Part shown: piece by piece, positions 17,672 to 25,820 of the stretch | Numbering within the stretch: position 1 is the first letter of the stretch | Layout of the letters: each line of letters starts with the position of its first letter | DNA from: Spartobacteria bacterium | Lineage (GTDB): Bacteria; Verrucomicrobiota; Verrucomicrobiia; Chthoniobacterales; UBA10450 | Direction: 5' to 3' | Assembly: GCA_003167555.1 (NCBI GenBank) | Contig: PMSN01000011.1 | Location: 248,001-312,000 of the forward strand | DNA: 64,000 bases | Notes under the pieces: generated by a model | The model's input: the letters and a program-made list of their open reading frames with translations, nothing else | Told to the model about the DNA's origin: nothing | Databases searched by the model: none | Translations under genes and position numbers: made by a program

Positions 17672-19213
17672 ATGAAGAACCAAATTTTGATTTTGATCGC
17701 GCTCGCGATTTTCACCGCGGTCGCGGGGGCGGCATCGCAGAAATATACCTGTGTCATGCATCCGGAAGTCGTGATGGATGCGCCGGGAAAATGCCCGAAG
17801 TGCGGGATGACGCTGGTGCCAATGAAGGAAGAAGGAAAACGTCCAACGTCCAACGTCCAACGTCCAACGTCGAACGAAGAAGAGAGTCATGCCACGCGTG
17901 ACAGCAGTCGAAAGACGGCCACTCATGAGATGCAACCGGTGCATTCGGAGAAGAAGGAAGAGATGCACGATATGCAGCCGCGACAGATGTCGATGCATTC
18001 ATCCGTGAACGTCGCGGAGCCGATGAGCCGCGAGAGTTCCGGAACCAGTTGGGTGCCGGATTCGACGCCGATGTATGGGCGCATGCTGATGTTCGGCGAC
18101 GACATGCTCATGCTGCACGGCGGAATTTTCCCGCGCTACGTCAACGCGAACACCCGCCGCGGCGACGATCGCGTCGACGGGCCGAACTGGTTCATGGCGA
18201 TGTATTCGCATCCGCTGGGGGAAAACACACAGATCGGCTTTCGCGGAATGATGAGCCTCGATCTGTTGACGGAAGGCGGACGCGGTTACCCGCTGCTCTT
18301 TCAAACCGGCGAGACCTGGAACGGCGATCCGCTCCACGACCGCCAGCATCCGCACGATTTGTTCGACGAAATTTCGTTGAGCCTCTCGCAAAAATTCACG
18401 CGTGATCTCTCCGCATATCTGTATCTCGGTTATCCCGGCGAACCGGCGCTCGGGCCGCCGACCTTCATGCATCGGCTTTCCGCGATGGATAATCCGGACG
18501 CGCCGCTCGGTCATCATTGGCAGGATTCAACTCACGTGACCTTCGGGGTCGTGACGCTCGGGGTGGTCTGGCGCGATCTGAAAATCGAGGGGAGCACGTT
18601 CAAGGGGCTTGAGCCCGATGAGGTGCGCTACGATTTTGACGAACCAAAGCTCGATTCGTTCAGCGGCCGCATCTCCTGGAACCCGGCGAAGAATCTCGCG
18701 TTGCAGATTTCGCACGGCTACATCCGCAGCCCGGAAGAACTGGAGCCGGAGGCGAAACGGCATCGCACCACCGCTTCGCTCATATATAATGTACCGTTGG
18801 GTCACGACACGAATTGGTCGAACTCATTTGTCTGGGGACAAAATCACGACACCGGTGACGGCAAGACGCAATCGTTTTTGTTCGAGACAAACTTACAGCG
18901 GGGGCGCGATACGTTTTACGCGCGGTTCGAACACGTGGAGAAGCCGGGCCATGAACTTGTGCTCGATGCGATCGATCGCGAGCGGATTTTCCCGATCAAT
19001 GCGTACACGGTCGGTTACGTGCGCGATCTGACGCACGGGCGCGGGATCAATGTCGGGCTCGGCGGGCAATTCACGATTAACGCTGTGCCGGATGGGCTTG
19101 ATCGATATTACGGCGCCGAGGCGCCGTACTCGTTCCAGGTCTTTCTGCGCATACGGCCGTCGCTCATGAGCGATCATGCGATGACGCATGACGACATGCC
19201 TAACGAGAAGTAG
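17672..19213 (+). CDS. Heavy-metal-binding domain fused to a putative outer-membrane barrel
   Basis: 513 residues. The signal peptide is at about 1-20. Next comes a zinc-ribbon-like heavy-metal-binding domain at about 24-52 (YTCVMHPEVV, then GKCPKCGMTLVPM), as found at the ends of CusB/CzcB proteins. A linker contains a tandem repeat (RPTSNVQ, three times in whole or part) and a Met/His-rich stretch (HEMQPVHSEKKEEMHDMQP). The remaining roughly 380 residues alternate aromatic and polar residues (FPRYVNANTRRGDD, LGYVRDLT-like strands), suggesting an outer-membrane beta-barrel. I infer a role in binding or passing copper-like metals at the outer membrane. The preceding small Cys-rich gene may be its partner. 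The fusion is unusual to me. Confidence 0.6.
   Translation: MKNQILILIALAIFTAVAGAASQKYTCVMHPEVVMDAPGKCPKCGMTLVPMKEEGKRPTSNVQRPTSNEEESHATRDSSRKTATHEMQPVHSEKKEEMHDMQPRQMSMHSSVNVAEPMSRESSGTSWVPDSTPMYGRMLMFGDDMLMLHGGIFPRYVNANTRRGDDRVDGPNWFMAMYSHPLGENTQIGFRGMMSLDLLTEGGRGYPLLFQTGETWNGDPLHDRQHPHDLFDEISLSLSQKFTRDLSAYLYLGYPGEPALGPPTFMHRLSAMDNPDAPLGHHWQDSTHVTFGVVTLGVVWRDLKIEGSTFKGLEPDEVRYDFDEPKLDSFSGRISWNPAKNLALQISHGYIRSPEELEPEAKRHRTTASLIYNVPLGHDTNWSNSFVWGQNHDTGDGKTQSFLFETNLQRGRDTFYARFEHVEKPGHELVLDAIDRERIFPINAYTVGYVRDLTHGRGINVGLGGQFTINAVPDGLDRYYGAEAPYSFQVFLRIRPSLMSDHAMTHDDMPNEK
17839..17876 (+). repeat. In-frame heptanucleotide tandem repeat (ACGTCCA units)
   Basis: Four perfect ACGTCCA units, then a variant unit (ACGTCGA) and a partial one. 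Three units are 21 bases, so the array keeps frame and encodes repeated RPTSNVQ. A related array is at 34271-34311 on the other strand. Confidence 0.85.
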
Positions 19214-19231
19214 GCGGCGCGTTTTTGTTTT

Positions 19232-19299
19232 TGGGGAGCGCAGGCTGGGGCCTGCAGTAGCCGGCGGCTTGCCGGCTACATTGAACCCTGCGCTCCCCA
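19232..19299. repeat. Nested palindromic element, possible bidirectional terminator
   Basis: Outer arms TGGGGAGCGCAGG (19232-19244) and CCTGCGCTCCCCA (19287-19299) are perfect complements. Inside is the hairpin GTAGCCGGCGG-C-TTGCCGGCTAC (19257-19279). It follows the barrel-protein gene and could act as a terminator, but similar structures recur across the window. Confidence 0.7.
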
Positions 19300-19367
19300 G
19301 GCAGAGGCAACCCGCCTAATTGAACAAAGCTTGTGAGCCGAGCGGCTTCGGCTCAGATTCGCACTTC

Positions 19368-21659
19368 ATGAATTTACGATTTTGCCTCTTCGTTTTCTTA
19401 ATCGCTGCCACGGCGTTCACGGCCAATGCGGCTGATAAACGCAACATCACCGAGAAAGATATCTTCGATTTTGTCTGGATCGGGGACACGCAGGTTTCGC
19501 CGGATGGCGCGCGCGTCGCGTTCGTGCGCGTGACCGTTAATGAAAAAAAGGAAGGCTACAACACCTCCATCTGGATGGTCCCGACCGCGGGCGGTGAAGC
19601 GCCGCATCGCCTAACGAGTGGTGAGCGCGACTCGTCGCCGCGTTGGTCGCCCGATGGAAAGTATCTCGTCTTCACGCGCGTAACCGAAAAGGACGGAAAG
19701 CCCGACGCCCCGCAGCTTCACATGCTTTCGATGGCGGGCGGCGACGCGTTTTCTTTCACCACTTTGCCCAAGGGCGCCGGCGACGCGAAGTGGTCGCCTG
19801 ATGGGAAACTGATCGCTTTCACCAGCACGACGAATCCGGAGGATTTGGCGAAGCAAGAGAAGAAAAAGCGCAAAGAGGACGAAGCAAAGCAGGCGGCCAA
19901 TGCCTCGCCATCGGCCTCACCGTCGAAAGAAAAAGAGAAGGGGGCCGATTCAGCCGCGAAACCGGCCGAGACGGAACCGGAGCATGAAAGCGACATTCAC
20001 GTCGTGACGCGCGCGGTCTATCGCTCGAACGATGAAGGTTACCTCGACTTCAAACGTCCCCAGCATCTCTGGATCGTGCAGGCGCCGCGGAACGCCGACG
20101 AGAAAGTGCAGCCGAAACAACTAACGACGGGCCGCTTCGACGAAGGCGACGCGACCTGGTCGAAGGACGGCGCGCAGATTTATTTTATCTCGCTCCATAA
20201 CGACGAGCCGTACTACGAGCGGCCGACGAGTGAGCTCTACTCGATCGCCGCGAGCGGCGGCGAAGCCACGAAGCTCACCACGATCGCGATGGATGTCGGC
20301 GGACTGTCGCTGAGTCCGGATGGGAAACAGGCCGCGTTCATCGCGTCGGCGGAAGAGCCGGTCAATTCCTACACGCAACCGGACCTGTGGGTGCTCGATC
20401 TCGTGAAAGACGCGAAGCCGCGCAATCTCACGGGTAGCTTCGACTGGGACGTGGGCGCGAGCGTGTTCGGAGATAATGCCGCGCCCCGCGCCGGCGGTGG
20501 GAACCGGCCGATCTGGGCGGCCGACGGCAAGAGCATCGTCGAGAATTTTGCGAAGGAAGGGCAAACCAATCTCGGCTCGTTCGATGTCGCGACCGGCGCG
20601 ATAACCGAGATCACGAAAGGCGATCAGGCCATCGTGCGGTTTCGCGCCGCGCCCGACACGTCGCGGCTGGTTTATTATCTCTCCATGCCAACGCGCATCG
20701 GCGATCTGTTCTTCCTCGACCGCGTGAGCGGCGAAGCGCGCCAGTTGACCCACAGCAACGACGAATTATTCGGGCAGCTCAATTTGACCGAGCCGGAGGA
20801 GATCCGCTACAAGAGCTTCGATGGAAAAAACATTCAGGCGTGGCTGCAAAAACCGCCGGGATTCGATCCGCACAAAAAATATCCGCTCATTCTAAATATC
20901 CACGGCGGCCCGCACACGGCTTACGGTTTTGTTTTCGAGCACGAATTCCAGTGGATGGCCGCGAAGGGCTACGTGGTGCTCTATCCGAATCCGCGCGGGA
21001 GCACGAGCTACGGCCAGGAATTTGGGAACGTGATCCAGTTCCATTATCCAGGCGACGACTTCAAGGACCTCATGCTCGGCGTGGATGAAGCAATCAAGCG
21101 CGGTTACATCGACGAAAAAAAACTCGGCGTGACCGGCGGAAGCGGCGGCGGGTTGCTGACGAATTGGGTGGTGGGACACACGGACCGTTTCGCCGCGGCG
21201 GTCTCGCAACGCGACATCGCGAGCTGGACCGATTGGTGGTACACGGCCGATTTCACGCTCTTCCAGCCGACGTGGTTCAAAGCGCCGCCGTTCCAGGACC
21301 CGGAAGATTTCAAAGCGCGTTCGCCGATCACTTACATCAACGATATGAAGACGCCGCTGATGTTGATCCTGGGTGAGACCGATTCGCGCACGCCTCCGGG
21401 CGCGGGCGGCGAGCAGATGTTTCGCGCACTGAAGTTCCGCAAGATCCCGACGGTGATGGTGAAATTTCCGAACGAGACGCATGAGTTGTCGCGCTCCGGT
21501 CAGCCGTGGCATCGCGTGGAAAGGCTCCAGCACATTGTCGGCTGGTTCGATCATTGGCTGATGGGAATGGCGAAGCCGGAATATGAGGTAGCGCCAGGCG
21601 GAGACGTGCCGGTGAAATCAAACTTCGCACCGGGAAAAACGAAGCCGCCGGGGAATTAA
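19368..21659 (+). CDS. S9 family prolyl-oligopeptidase-like serine peptidase
   Basis: 763 residues from ATG 19368, giving a clean signal peptide (LFVFLIAATAFTANA-AD). The N-terminal half is a WD40/beta-propeller-like region with repeated S-P-D-G (VSPDGARVAF, WSPDGKYLVF, WSPDGKLIAF, LSPDGKQAAF) and an inserted charged Lys/Glu-rich loop at about 160-215. The C-terminal alpha/beta-hydrolase domain has the nucleophile in GGSGGG (Ser592), then Asp672 in LGETDSRTPPG and His705 in NETHELSR, the order expected for S9 enzymes (acylaminoacyl/dipeptidyl peptidase group). Probably periplasmic, acting on peptides. It is monocistronic, with palindromic elements on both sides. Confidence 0.9.
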   Translation: MNLRFCLFVFLIAATAFTANAADKRNITEKDIFDFVWIGDTQVSPDGARVAFVRVTVNEKKEGYNTSIWMVPTAGGEAPHRLTSGERDSSPRWSPDGKYLVFTRVTEKDGKPDAPQLHMLSMAGGDAFSFTTLPKGAGDAKWSPDGKLIAFTSTTNPEDLAKQEKKKRKEDEAKQAANASPSASPSKEKEKGADSAAKPAETEPEHESDIHVVTRAVYRSNDEGYLDFKRPQHLWIVQAPRNADEKVQPKQLTTGRFDEGDATWSKDGAQIYFISLHNDEPYYERPTSELYSIAASGGEATKLTTIAMDVGGLSLSPDGKQAAFIASAEEPVNSYTQPDLWVLDLVKDAKPRNLTGSFDWDVGASVFGDNAAPRAGGGNRPIWAADGKSIVENFAKEGQTNLGSFDVATGAITEITKGDQAIVRFRAAPDTSRLVYYLSMPTRIGDLFFLDRVSGEARQLTHSNDELFGQLNLTEPEEIRYKSFDGKNIQAWLQKPPGFDPHKKYPLILNIHGGPHTAYGFVFEHEFQWMAAKGYVVLYPNPRGSTSYGQEFGNVIQFHYPGDDFKDLMLGVDEAIKRGYIDEKKLGVTGGSGGGLLTNWVVGHTDRFAAAVSQRDIASWTDWWYTADFTLFQPTWFKAPPFQDPEDFKARSPITYINDMKTPLMLILGETDSRTPPGAGGEQMFRALKFRKIPTVMVKFPNETHELSRSGQPWHRVERLQHIVGWFDHWLMGMAKPEYEVAPGGDVPVKSNFAPGKTKPPGN

Positions 21660-21680
21660 GGTGAAAGAATCTTAATGTGG

Positions 21681-21841
21681 GTCATCCCGAGCCGCACAAG
21701 ACGGCAGGGACCTCACATCTGCAATGCTGGTTTGCTTACGCCTTCACCGCGTCGAAGACGATGGGCGGTGTGCACTTCGCATAAGCCTGCCGGTGAGCTT
21801 GTGTGAGGTCCCTCGGCGCGCTTCGCCAGCCTCGGGATGAC
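21681..21841. repeat. Dispersed palindromic element, copy 2 (about 161 bp)
   Basis: The ends GTCATCCCGAGCCGCACAAG and CCTCGGGATGAC match the element at 12633-12794, including the internal GGACCTCAC and GTGAGGTCCCTCGG blocks. The middle differs between copies. The right end supplies the ATG used by the longest glpX frame. Confidence 0.75.
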
Positions 21842-22982
21842 AGCATTTCGGATCCGCGCTCAACTGCGCAGCGAGACTTCGCTTGTCGAACTTCCGCAGG
21901 AATGCAGAATAAGCGCGGTGAGGCTTCGACCGCAAAATTATCACGATATCGAACGCATCATTGAGTTCGATTTCGTCCGGGCGACCGAAGCCGCGGCGCT
22001 AAACTCATTGCAATGGCTCGGCCGCGGCGAAAAGGAAAAAGCGGACGCGGCCGCGTGCGATGCGATGCGGGGCATGTTCGATCTCATGAACATCTGCGGT
22101 GAAGTCGTGATCGGCGAAGGGGTCAAGGACGACGCGCCTGGCATATTCAAAGGCGAACAACTCGGCACGTGGGTCCCCGGCTCGCCGCCCTTCGATATTG
22201 CGCTCGATCCCATCGACGGCACGACCAACATCTCGAAAGGCGCGCCGAATTCGATCAGTTGCATCGCGGCGGCCAGCCCGGAAAAAGGCGTCAAAGTCGC
22301 GCTGCGCGATGTGCCTTCATTCTATATGATGAAGTTGTCTTACGGGCCGCAGGTGCTGCAGCACATGCAGATCACCGGCATCGACACGATCAAGATCGAG
22401 AACCCGATCGAGGAGACGCTGCTCCTGATTGCGCAGGCGTTGAACAAGCGCGTCCAGGATGTGGTCGTCATGATGCTCGACCGGCCACGGCATAACGAAA
22501 TCGTGGCGGAAGTGCGGAAAGTCGGCGCGTCGTTGCGGATGATCAGCGATGGGGACATCGCGGCGGCGATGGCGCCGTCGCTTCCCGAGAGCGGCATCGA
22601 TATTTATCTCGGGATCGGCGGATCGCCTGAAGCTGTCCTGGCCGCGGCTGGCATCAAATGTCTCGGCGGCGACATGCAATGCGTGATGTGGCCGCGCGAT
22701 GAAAAGGAACGCAAGAGCCTGATCGCCGAGGGCCACGAAGCTGATGTCGGCCGCGTTTTTTTTGCGGACGATCTGGCCAACGGCAAGAACATTATTTTTT
22801 GCGCGACGGGAATCAGCGACAGTGCGTTGTTGCGCGGAGTAAAATCGCAGGGCCCGAGTGCAACGACGCATTCCATTTTGATGCGGGCAAAGAGCCGGAC
22901 CGTGCGCTTCATCCGCGCGTCGCACGATCTCCAAAACAAGACGATCCGGCTCCGCTCGGATAATCGCGAACACCGGATATAG
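21837..22982 (+). CDS. glpX: Fructose-1,6-bisphosphatase class II
   Basis: 381 residues from the longest start. Conserved family sequence begins only near residue 40 (IEFDFVRATEAAAL), so a later start such as GTG 21918 is likely; the ATG at 21837 lies in a repeat element. GlpX removes the 1-phosphate from fructose-1,6-bisphosphate in gluconeogenesis. The signatures are GEGVKDDAPG, DPIDGTTNISKG (metal-binding D-P-I-D-G-T), ISDGDIAAAM and GIGGSPEAVLAAA. The C-terminus (TVRFIRASHDLQNK) fits the family. No other gluconeogenic gene is adjacent. Confidence 0.92.
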   Translation: MTAFRIRAQLRSETSLVELPQECRISAVRLRPQNYHDIERIIEFDFVRATEAAALNSLQWLGRGEKEKADAAACDAMRGMFDLMNICGEVVIGEGVKDDAPGIFKGEQLGTWVPGSPPFDIALDPIDGTTNISKGAPNSISCIAAASPEKGVKVALRDVPSFYMMKLSYGPQVLQHMQITGIDTIKIENPIEETLLLIAQALNKRVQDVVVMMLDRPRHNEIVAEVRKVGASLRMISDGDIAAAMAPSLPESGIDIYLGIGGSPEAVLAAAGIKCLGGDMQCVMWPRDEKERKSLIAEGHEADVGRVFFADDLANGKNIIFCATGISDSALLRGVKSQGPSATTHSILMRAKSRTVRFIRASHDLQNKTIRLRSDNREHRI

Positions 22983-22990
22983 ATGGGAAA

Positions 22991-23058
22991 GGGCGAGACT
23001 CTGTCGAGCCACGAGGTGGCCCTGATCCCGCGGAAACGGCTCGACTGGAGTCTCGCCC
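22991..23058. repeat. Palindromic element downstream of glpX
   Basis: The arm GGGCGAGACTCTGTCGAGCC (22991-23010) pairs, with small mismatches, with the arm ending TCTCGCCC at 23058. One arm of the same sequence recurs without its partner at 62876-62893, so this is a dispersed family and not just a local terminator. Confidence 0.7.
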
Positions 23059-23136
23059 TACCAATCCAGACTTCTGTCGAACATCTCTCCTCGACAAGCC
23101 GCGGATGGTTTGCTCAAATCGCTGGCACTTGCGCTT

Positions 23137-23532
23137 ATGAGACAAATATCGAAAACCGAGCTGTCGCCAGAGAATGGCTGTATCATCGACACCAAATGGA
23201 AGTGCGGGCCACTGAGTTATCACTCCTGTGCCACCGAGATCGGCGCCCCTCACACCGTCCACAATGCGCCGATGCCGGAGATCGTGGTTTACGATCACGT
23301 CGGCTTCAAAGGCGCCTACGCCCGCACCAACCTGAGCTTCCATTTCCTGGGCGATTTTTGGAACGACCGGATCAGCTGCCTAATCATCGTGAGCGGCGTC
23401 TGGCGTCTTTATCGCGATGAATATTACAAGGGCGATTCCTGGGACCTCGGCCCCGGCTTTTACGAATGCTTCTTCAAGGACAAAGGCCCGGATGACGTAA
23501 TCAGTTCATTCCAGGCGATCAGTCTGACGTAA
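23137..23532 (+). CDS. Beta/gamma-crystallin-fold protein
   Basis: 131 residues from ATG 23137; a TTG at 23110 is an alternative start. The C-terminal 85 residues contain two Greek-key motifs of the crystallin type: EIVVYDHVGFKGAYART with NDRISC, and WRLYRDEYYKGDSWDLGPG with DDVISS. The N/D-N/D-x-x-S/T-S double clamps bind calcium in microbial relatives; in the first clamp here the last Ser is replaced by Cys. No convincing signal peptide is visible. The role is unknown; relatives are thought to be structural or stress-related calcium-binding proteins. Confidence 0.75.
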   Translation: MRQISKTELSPENGCIIDTKWKCGPLSYHSCATEIGAPHTVHNAPMPEIVVYDHVGFKGAYARTNLSFHFLGDFWNDRISCLIIVSGVWRLYRDEYYKGDSWDLGPGFYECFFKDKGPDDVISSFQAISLT

Positions 23533-23544
23533 TTCGACCACTGG

Positions 23545-24486
23545 TTAGGCCGCAAGCCGGAGAACTTCGCGCGCGCAACCCCAGGAGAAAGTGAACCCGG
23601 CGCCGCCATGTCCGTAATTGTGGATGACCGCGCGGCCATCGCGCATTTCTGTGCGCTCGACGCGAACACCTGAACGGCGAAAGGGACGGATGCCGACACG
23701 TTCGGCGAGCACGTCCGGTTTGTTGATCTCGAGAACGCGGCTGCATTCGGCCAGAATGCGCGCGGTCGCGGCCGGATCGATCGCACGATCGTCGCTCAGA
23801 TCGTTGGTGCCGCCGAAGACGCAATCGTTTGTCCGTGGAATGGCGTACATGAGCGGCCCATCGTCGCAAACGATAGCGCATCCGATTTCCATTTTCGGCA
23901 CGAGCGCGACCTGGCCGCGATGCGGTTCCAGATCGGGATCGTGCACGAGTGTCCGGGCGCCAATGCCGGCGCAGTTGATGACGAGATCGAATTTTACTTC
24001 GACGTCTTCGAGCTTTTCGAAGCGCACATCGGCGTTCGTCAGACCGCCGGCGGCAGCGAAGCGGCGCGCGAGATAATCAAGATAGATGGCCGTGTCCATC
24101 AGCGGCACGTCGATCGCAAAACCGGATAAGAACGCGGAAGGAATTTCAGAGCGCGCCTGGAGTTGGCGCGCGCCCAGCGGCTGGGCCCAAGTCGGAATCT
24201 CGATCTCGCCGCTGCGCGAATAGACGCGTTGCTCGATCATCGAAACGCCGCTGCGCGGATCGTGCGTCAGATCCTGCAAGACACGGTAAGTCTCGAGCGC
24301 CCACACGATCGCGCTGGCGGAAGGTCCGGCATCGTACGGATACCAGATCGCGCCGGCCGCGGCGGAGGTCGTGCGTGGGCCGATCTCCTCGGCAAAAATC
24401 GCGGTGCGATGCCCGTGTTCGGCGAGAAGGATCGCACTGGTTAATCCGGAAACGCCCGCGCCAATGACGGCAATTGTTTTCGCCAC
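23545..24486 (-). CDS. FAD-dependent D-amino-acid-oxidase-like enzyme (DAO family)
   Basis: 313 residues from GTG 24486, which places the dinucleotide motif TIAVIGAGVSGLTSAILL at the N-terminus; a TTG at 24525 adds 13 unmatched residues. D-amino-acid-oxidase features are visible: TTSAAAGAIWYPYDAG, VINCAGIGARTL, GIRPFRRSGVRVE (substrate-carboxylate Arg region) and the C-terminal NYGHGGAGFTFSWGCA. The family oxidises D-amino acids to keto acids, with hydrogen peroxide formed. The gene is divergent from mqnC, and nothing ties the two functionally. Confidence 0.88.
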   Translation of the reverse strand: MAKTIAVIGAGVSGLTSAILLAEHGHRTAIFAEEIGPRTTSAAAGAIWYPYDAGPSASAIVWALETYRVLQDLTHDPRSGVSMIEQRVYSRSGEIEIPTWAQPLGARQLQARSEIPSAFLSGFAIDVPLMDTAIYLDYLARRFAAAGGLTNADVRFEKLEDVEVKFDLVINCAGIGARTLVHDPDLEPHRGQVALVPKMEIGCAIVCDDGPLMYAIPRTNDCVFGGTNDLSDDRAIDPAATARILAECSRVLEINKPDVLAERVGIRPFRRSGVRVERTEMRDGRAVIHNYGHGGAGFTFSWGCAREVLRLAA

Positions 24487-24595
24487 GCGGGAAGCTTCGG
24501 AGCCGCTGTTGCGCCTGCCAACCAAAAAGCGACAACTGAAAAAAGGCGTGCGACGAAGCGCGTGCGATGAGGGCGGAGTTCAGCTAGAATGCGGC

Positions 24596-25687
24596 ATGGT
24601 CGCGATTTTAGAAGATGCGCTGAGCGAAAAGGTGCTCGCGGGCGAACGCATTTCCGCGGCGGAAGCGCTCGAGTTGTACGGGCGTCCTCTCGAGGCGCTG
24701 GGCGCGCTGGCCAATGCGCGGCGCGATCTGGCAAAAGCGGCCAGCTACGGCGAGCGGGGCCGCGAGATCGTCACTTACATTGTCGATCGCAACATCAATT
24801 ACACGAACGTCTGCAACGTCTACTGCAAGTTCTGCGCGTTCTATCGGACCGAGAAAGACGAAGACCATTACGTGCTCAGCCGCGACCAGCTCGATGAAAA
24901 ACTCGACGAACTTTCCGCAGCGGGCGGGGTTCAAATTCTAATGCAAGGCGGCCATCACCCGACGCTGTCGTTCGATTGGTATCTCGATTGGCTGCGGCAC
25001 ATCCGCGAAAAATATCCGCATATTAATATCCACGGCTTCAGCCCGCCGGAGCTTCAGCATTTCGCCCATCTCTTCGGGATGCCGTTGCGCGATGTGATCT
25101 CGCAATTCAAAGCGGCCGGGCTCGGCTCGATCCCGGGCGGCGGCGGAGAGATCCTGGTCGATCGCGTCCGGGAGCGGATTTCGCCGCTGAAGTGCAATTC
25201 CGATGCGTGGCTGGAAGTGATGCAAGTGGCGCACGAGCTCGGTTTGAAATCGAGCGCGACCATGATGTTCGGCCACGTCGAAACCATCGGCGATCGAATC
25301 GAGCATCTGCAACGCTTGCGCGATCAACAGGACAAGAGTGGCGGATTCACCGCCTTCATCTGCTGGACGTTTCAACCGCAGCACACAGTGCTGAAAGTGA
25401 CGAGGCCGACCGGCGTGGCCGAGTATCTGCGCACGCAGGCGCTCGCGCGCATTTTTTTAGATAACTTTCCGAACGTCCAAAGCTCCTGGGTGACGCAGGG
25501 TCCGGACATCGGGCAGGTGGCGTTAAAGTACGGCGCGAACGACTTCGGCTCGGTCATGATGGAAGAAAACGTCGTGAGCAGCGCCGGAACGATTTTTCGC
25601 CTCGACGCCGCCCAAATCGAAACCTTAATTCGCGATGCCGGCTACGAACCCCGCCGCAGGAATAATTGGTACGAGCTCTTGAATTAG
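24596..25687 (+). CDS. mqnC: Cyclic dehypoxanthinyl futalosine synthase (radical SAM)
   Basis: 363 residues from ATG 24596. The radical-SAM cluster motif C-x3-C-x2-C is Cys73, Cys77 and Cys80 in NVCNVYCKFCAFYR, preceded by the family-typical VTYIVDRNINYTN. Further signatures are ILMQGGHHP, GFSPPE, GLGSIPGGGGEILVDRVR and TATMMFGH-like SATMMFGHVE. MqnC cyclises dehypoxanthine futalosine in the futalosine route to menaquinone, so the organism probably makes menaquinone that way. No other mqn gene is in the window. A longer open frame upstream overlaps the oxidase gene and was not used. Confidence 0.95.
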   Translation: MVAILEDALSEKVLAGERISAAEALELYGRPLEALGALANARRDLAKAASYGERGREIVTYIVDRNINYTNVCNVYCKFCAFYRTEKDEDHYVLSRDQLDEKLDELSAAGGVQILMQGGHHPTLSFDWYLDWLRHIREKYPHINIHGFSPPELQHFAHLFGMPLRDVISQFKAAGLGSIPGGGGEILVDRVRERISPLKCNSDAWLEVMQVAHELGLKSSATMMFGHVETIGDRIEHLQRLRDQQDKSGGFTAFICWTFQPQHTVLKVTRPTGVAEYLRTQALARIFLDNFPNVQSSWVTQGPDIGQVALKYGANDFGSVMMEENVVSSAGTIFRLDAAQIETLIRDAGYEPRRRNNWYELLN

Positions 25688-25820
25688 CGCCGAGCAGTGC
25701 GTTCTTCCTCAGCCCGCGCCGTGCGCACTAGCCAAATCCGCCTTGACGATGCCCACCTTCTTCACCATCAATACCGCCTGTGCCGCGTCGGATACGAATG
25801 ACGCCCGGGGATTTTAGCTT

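Noticed and set aside
17839-17876. Short repeat array considered as CRISPR
   Set aside because: Unit is 7 bp with no spacers, lies in a coding frame, and no cas gene is near.
25688-25820. 133-bp gap before bamA checked for RNA genes
   Set aside because: No tRNA-like fold, strong hairpin or conserved small frame was seen.
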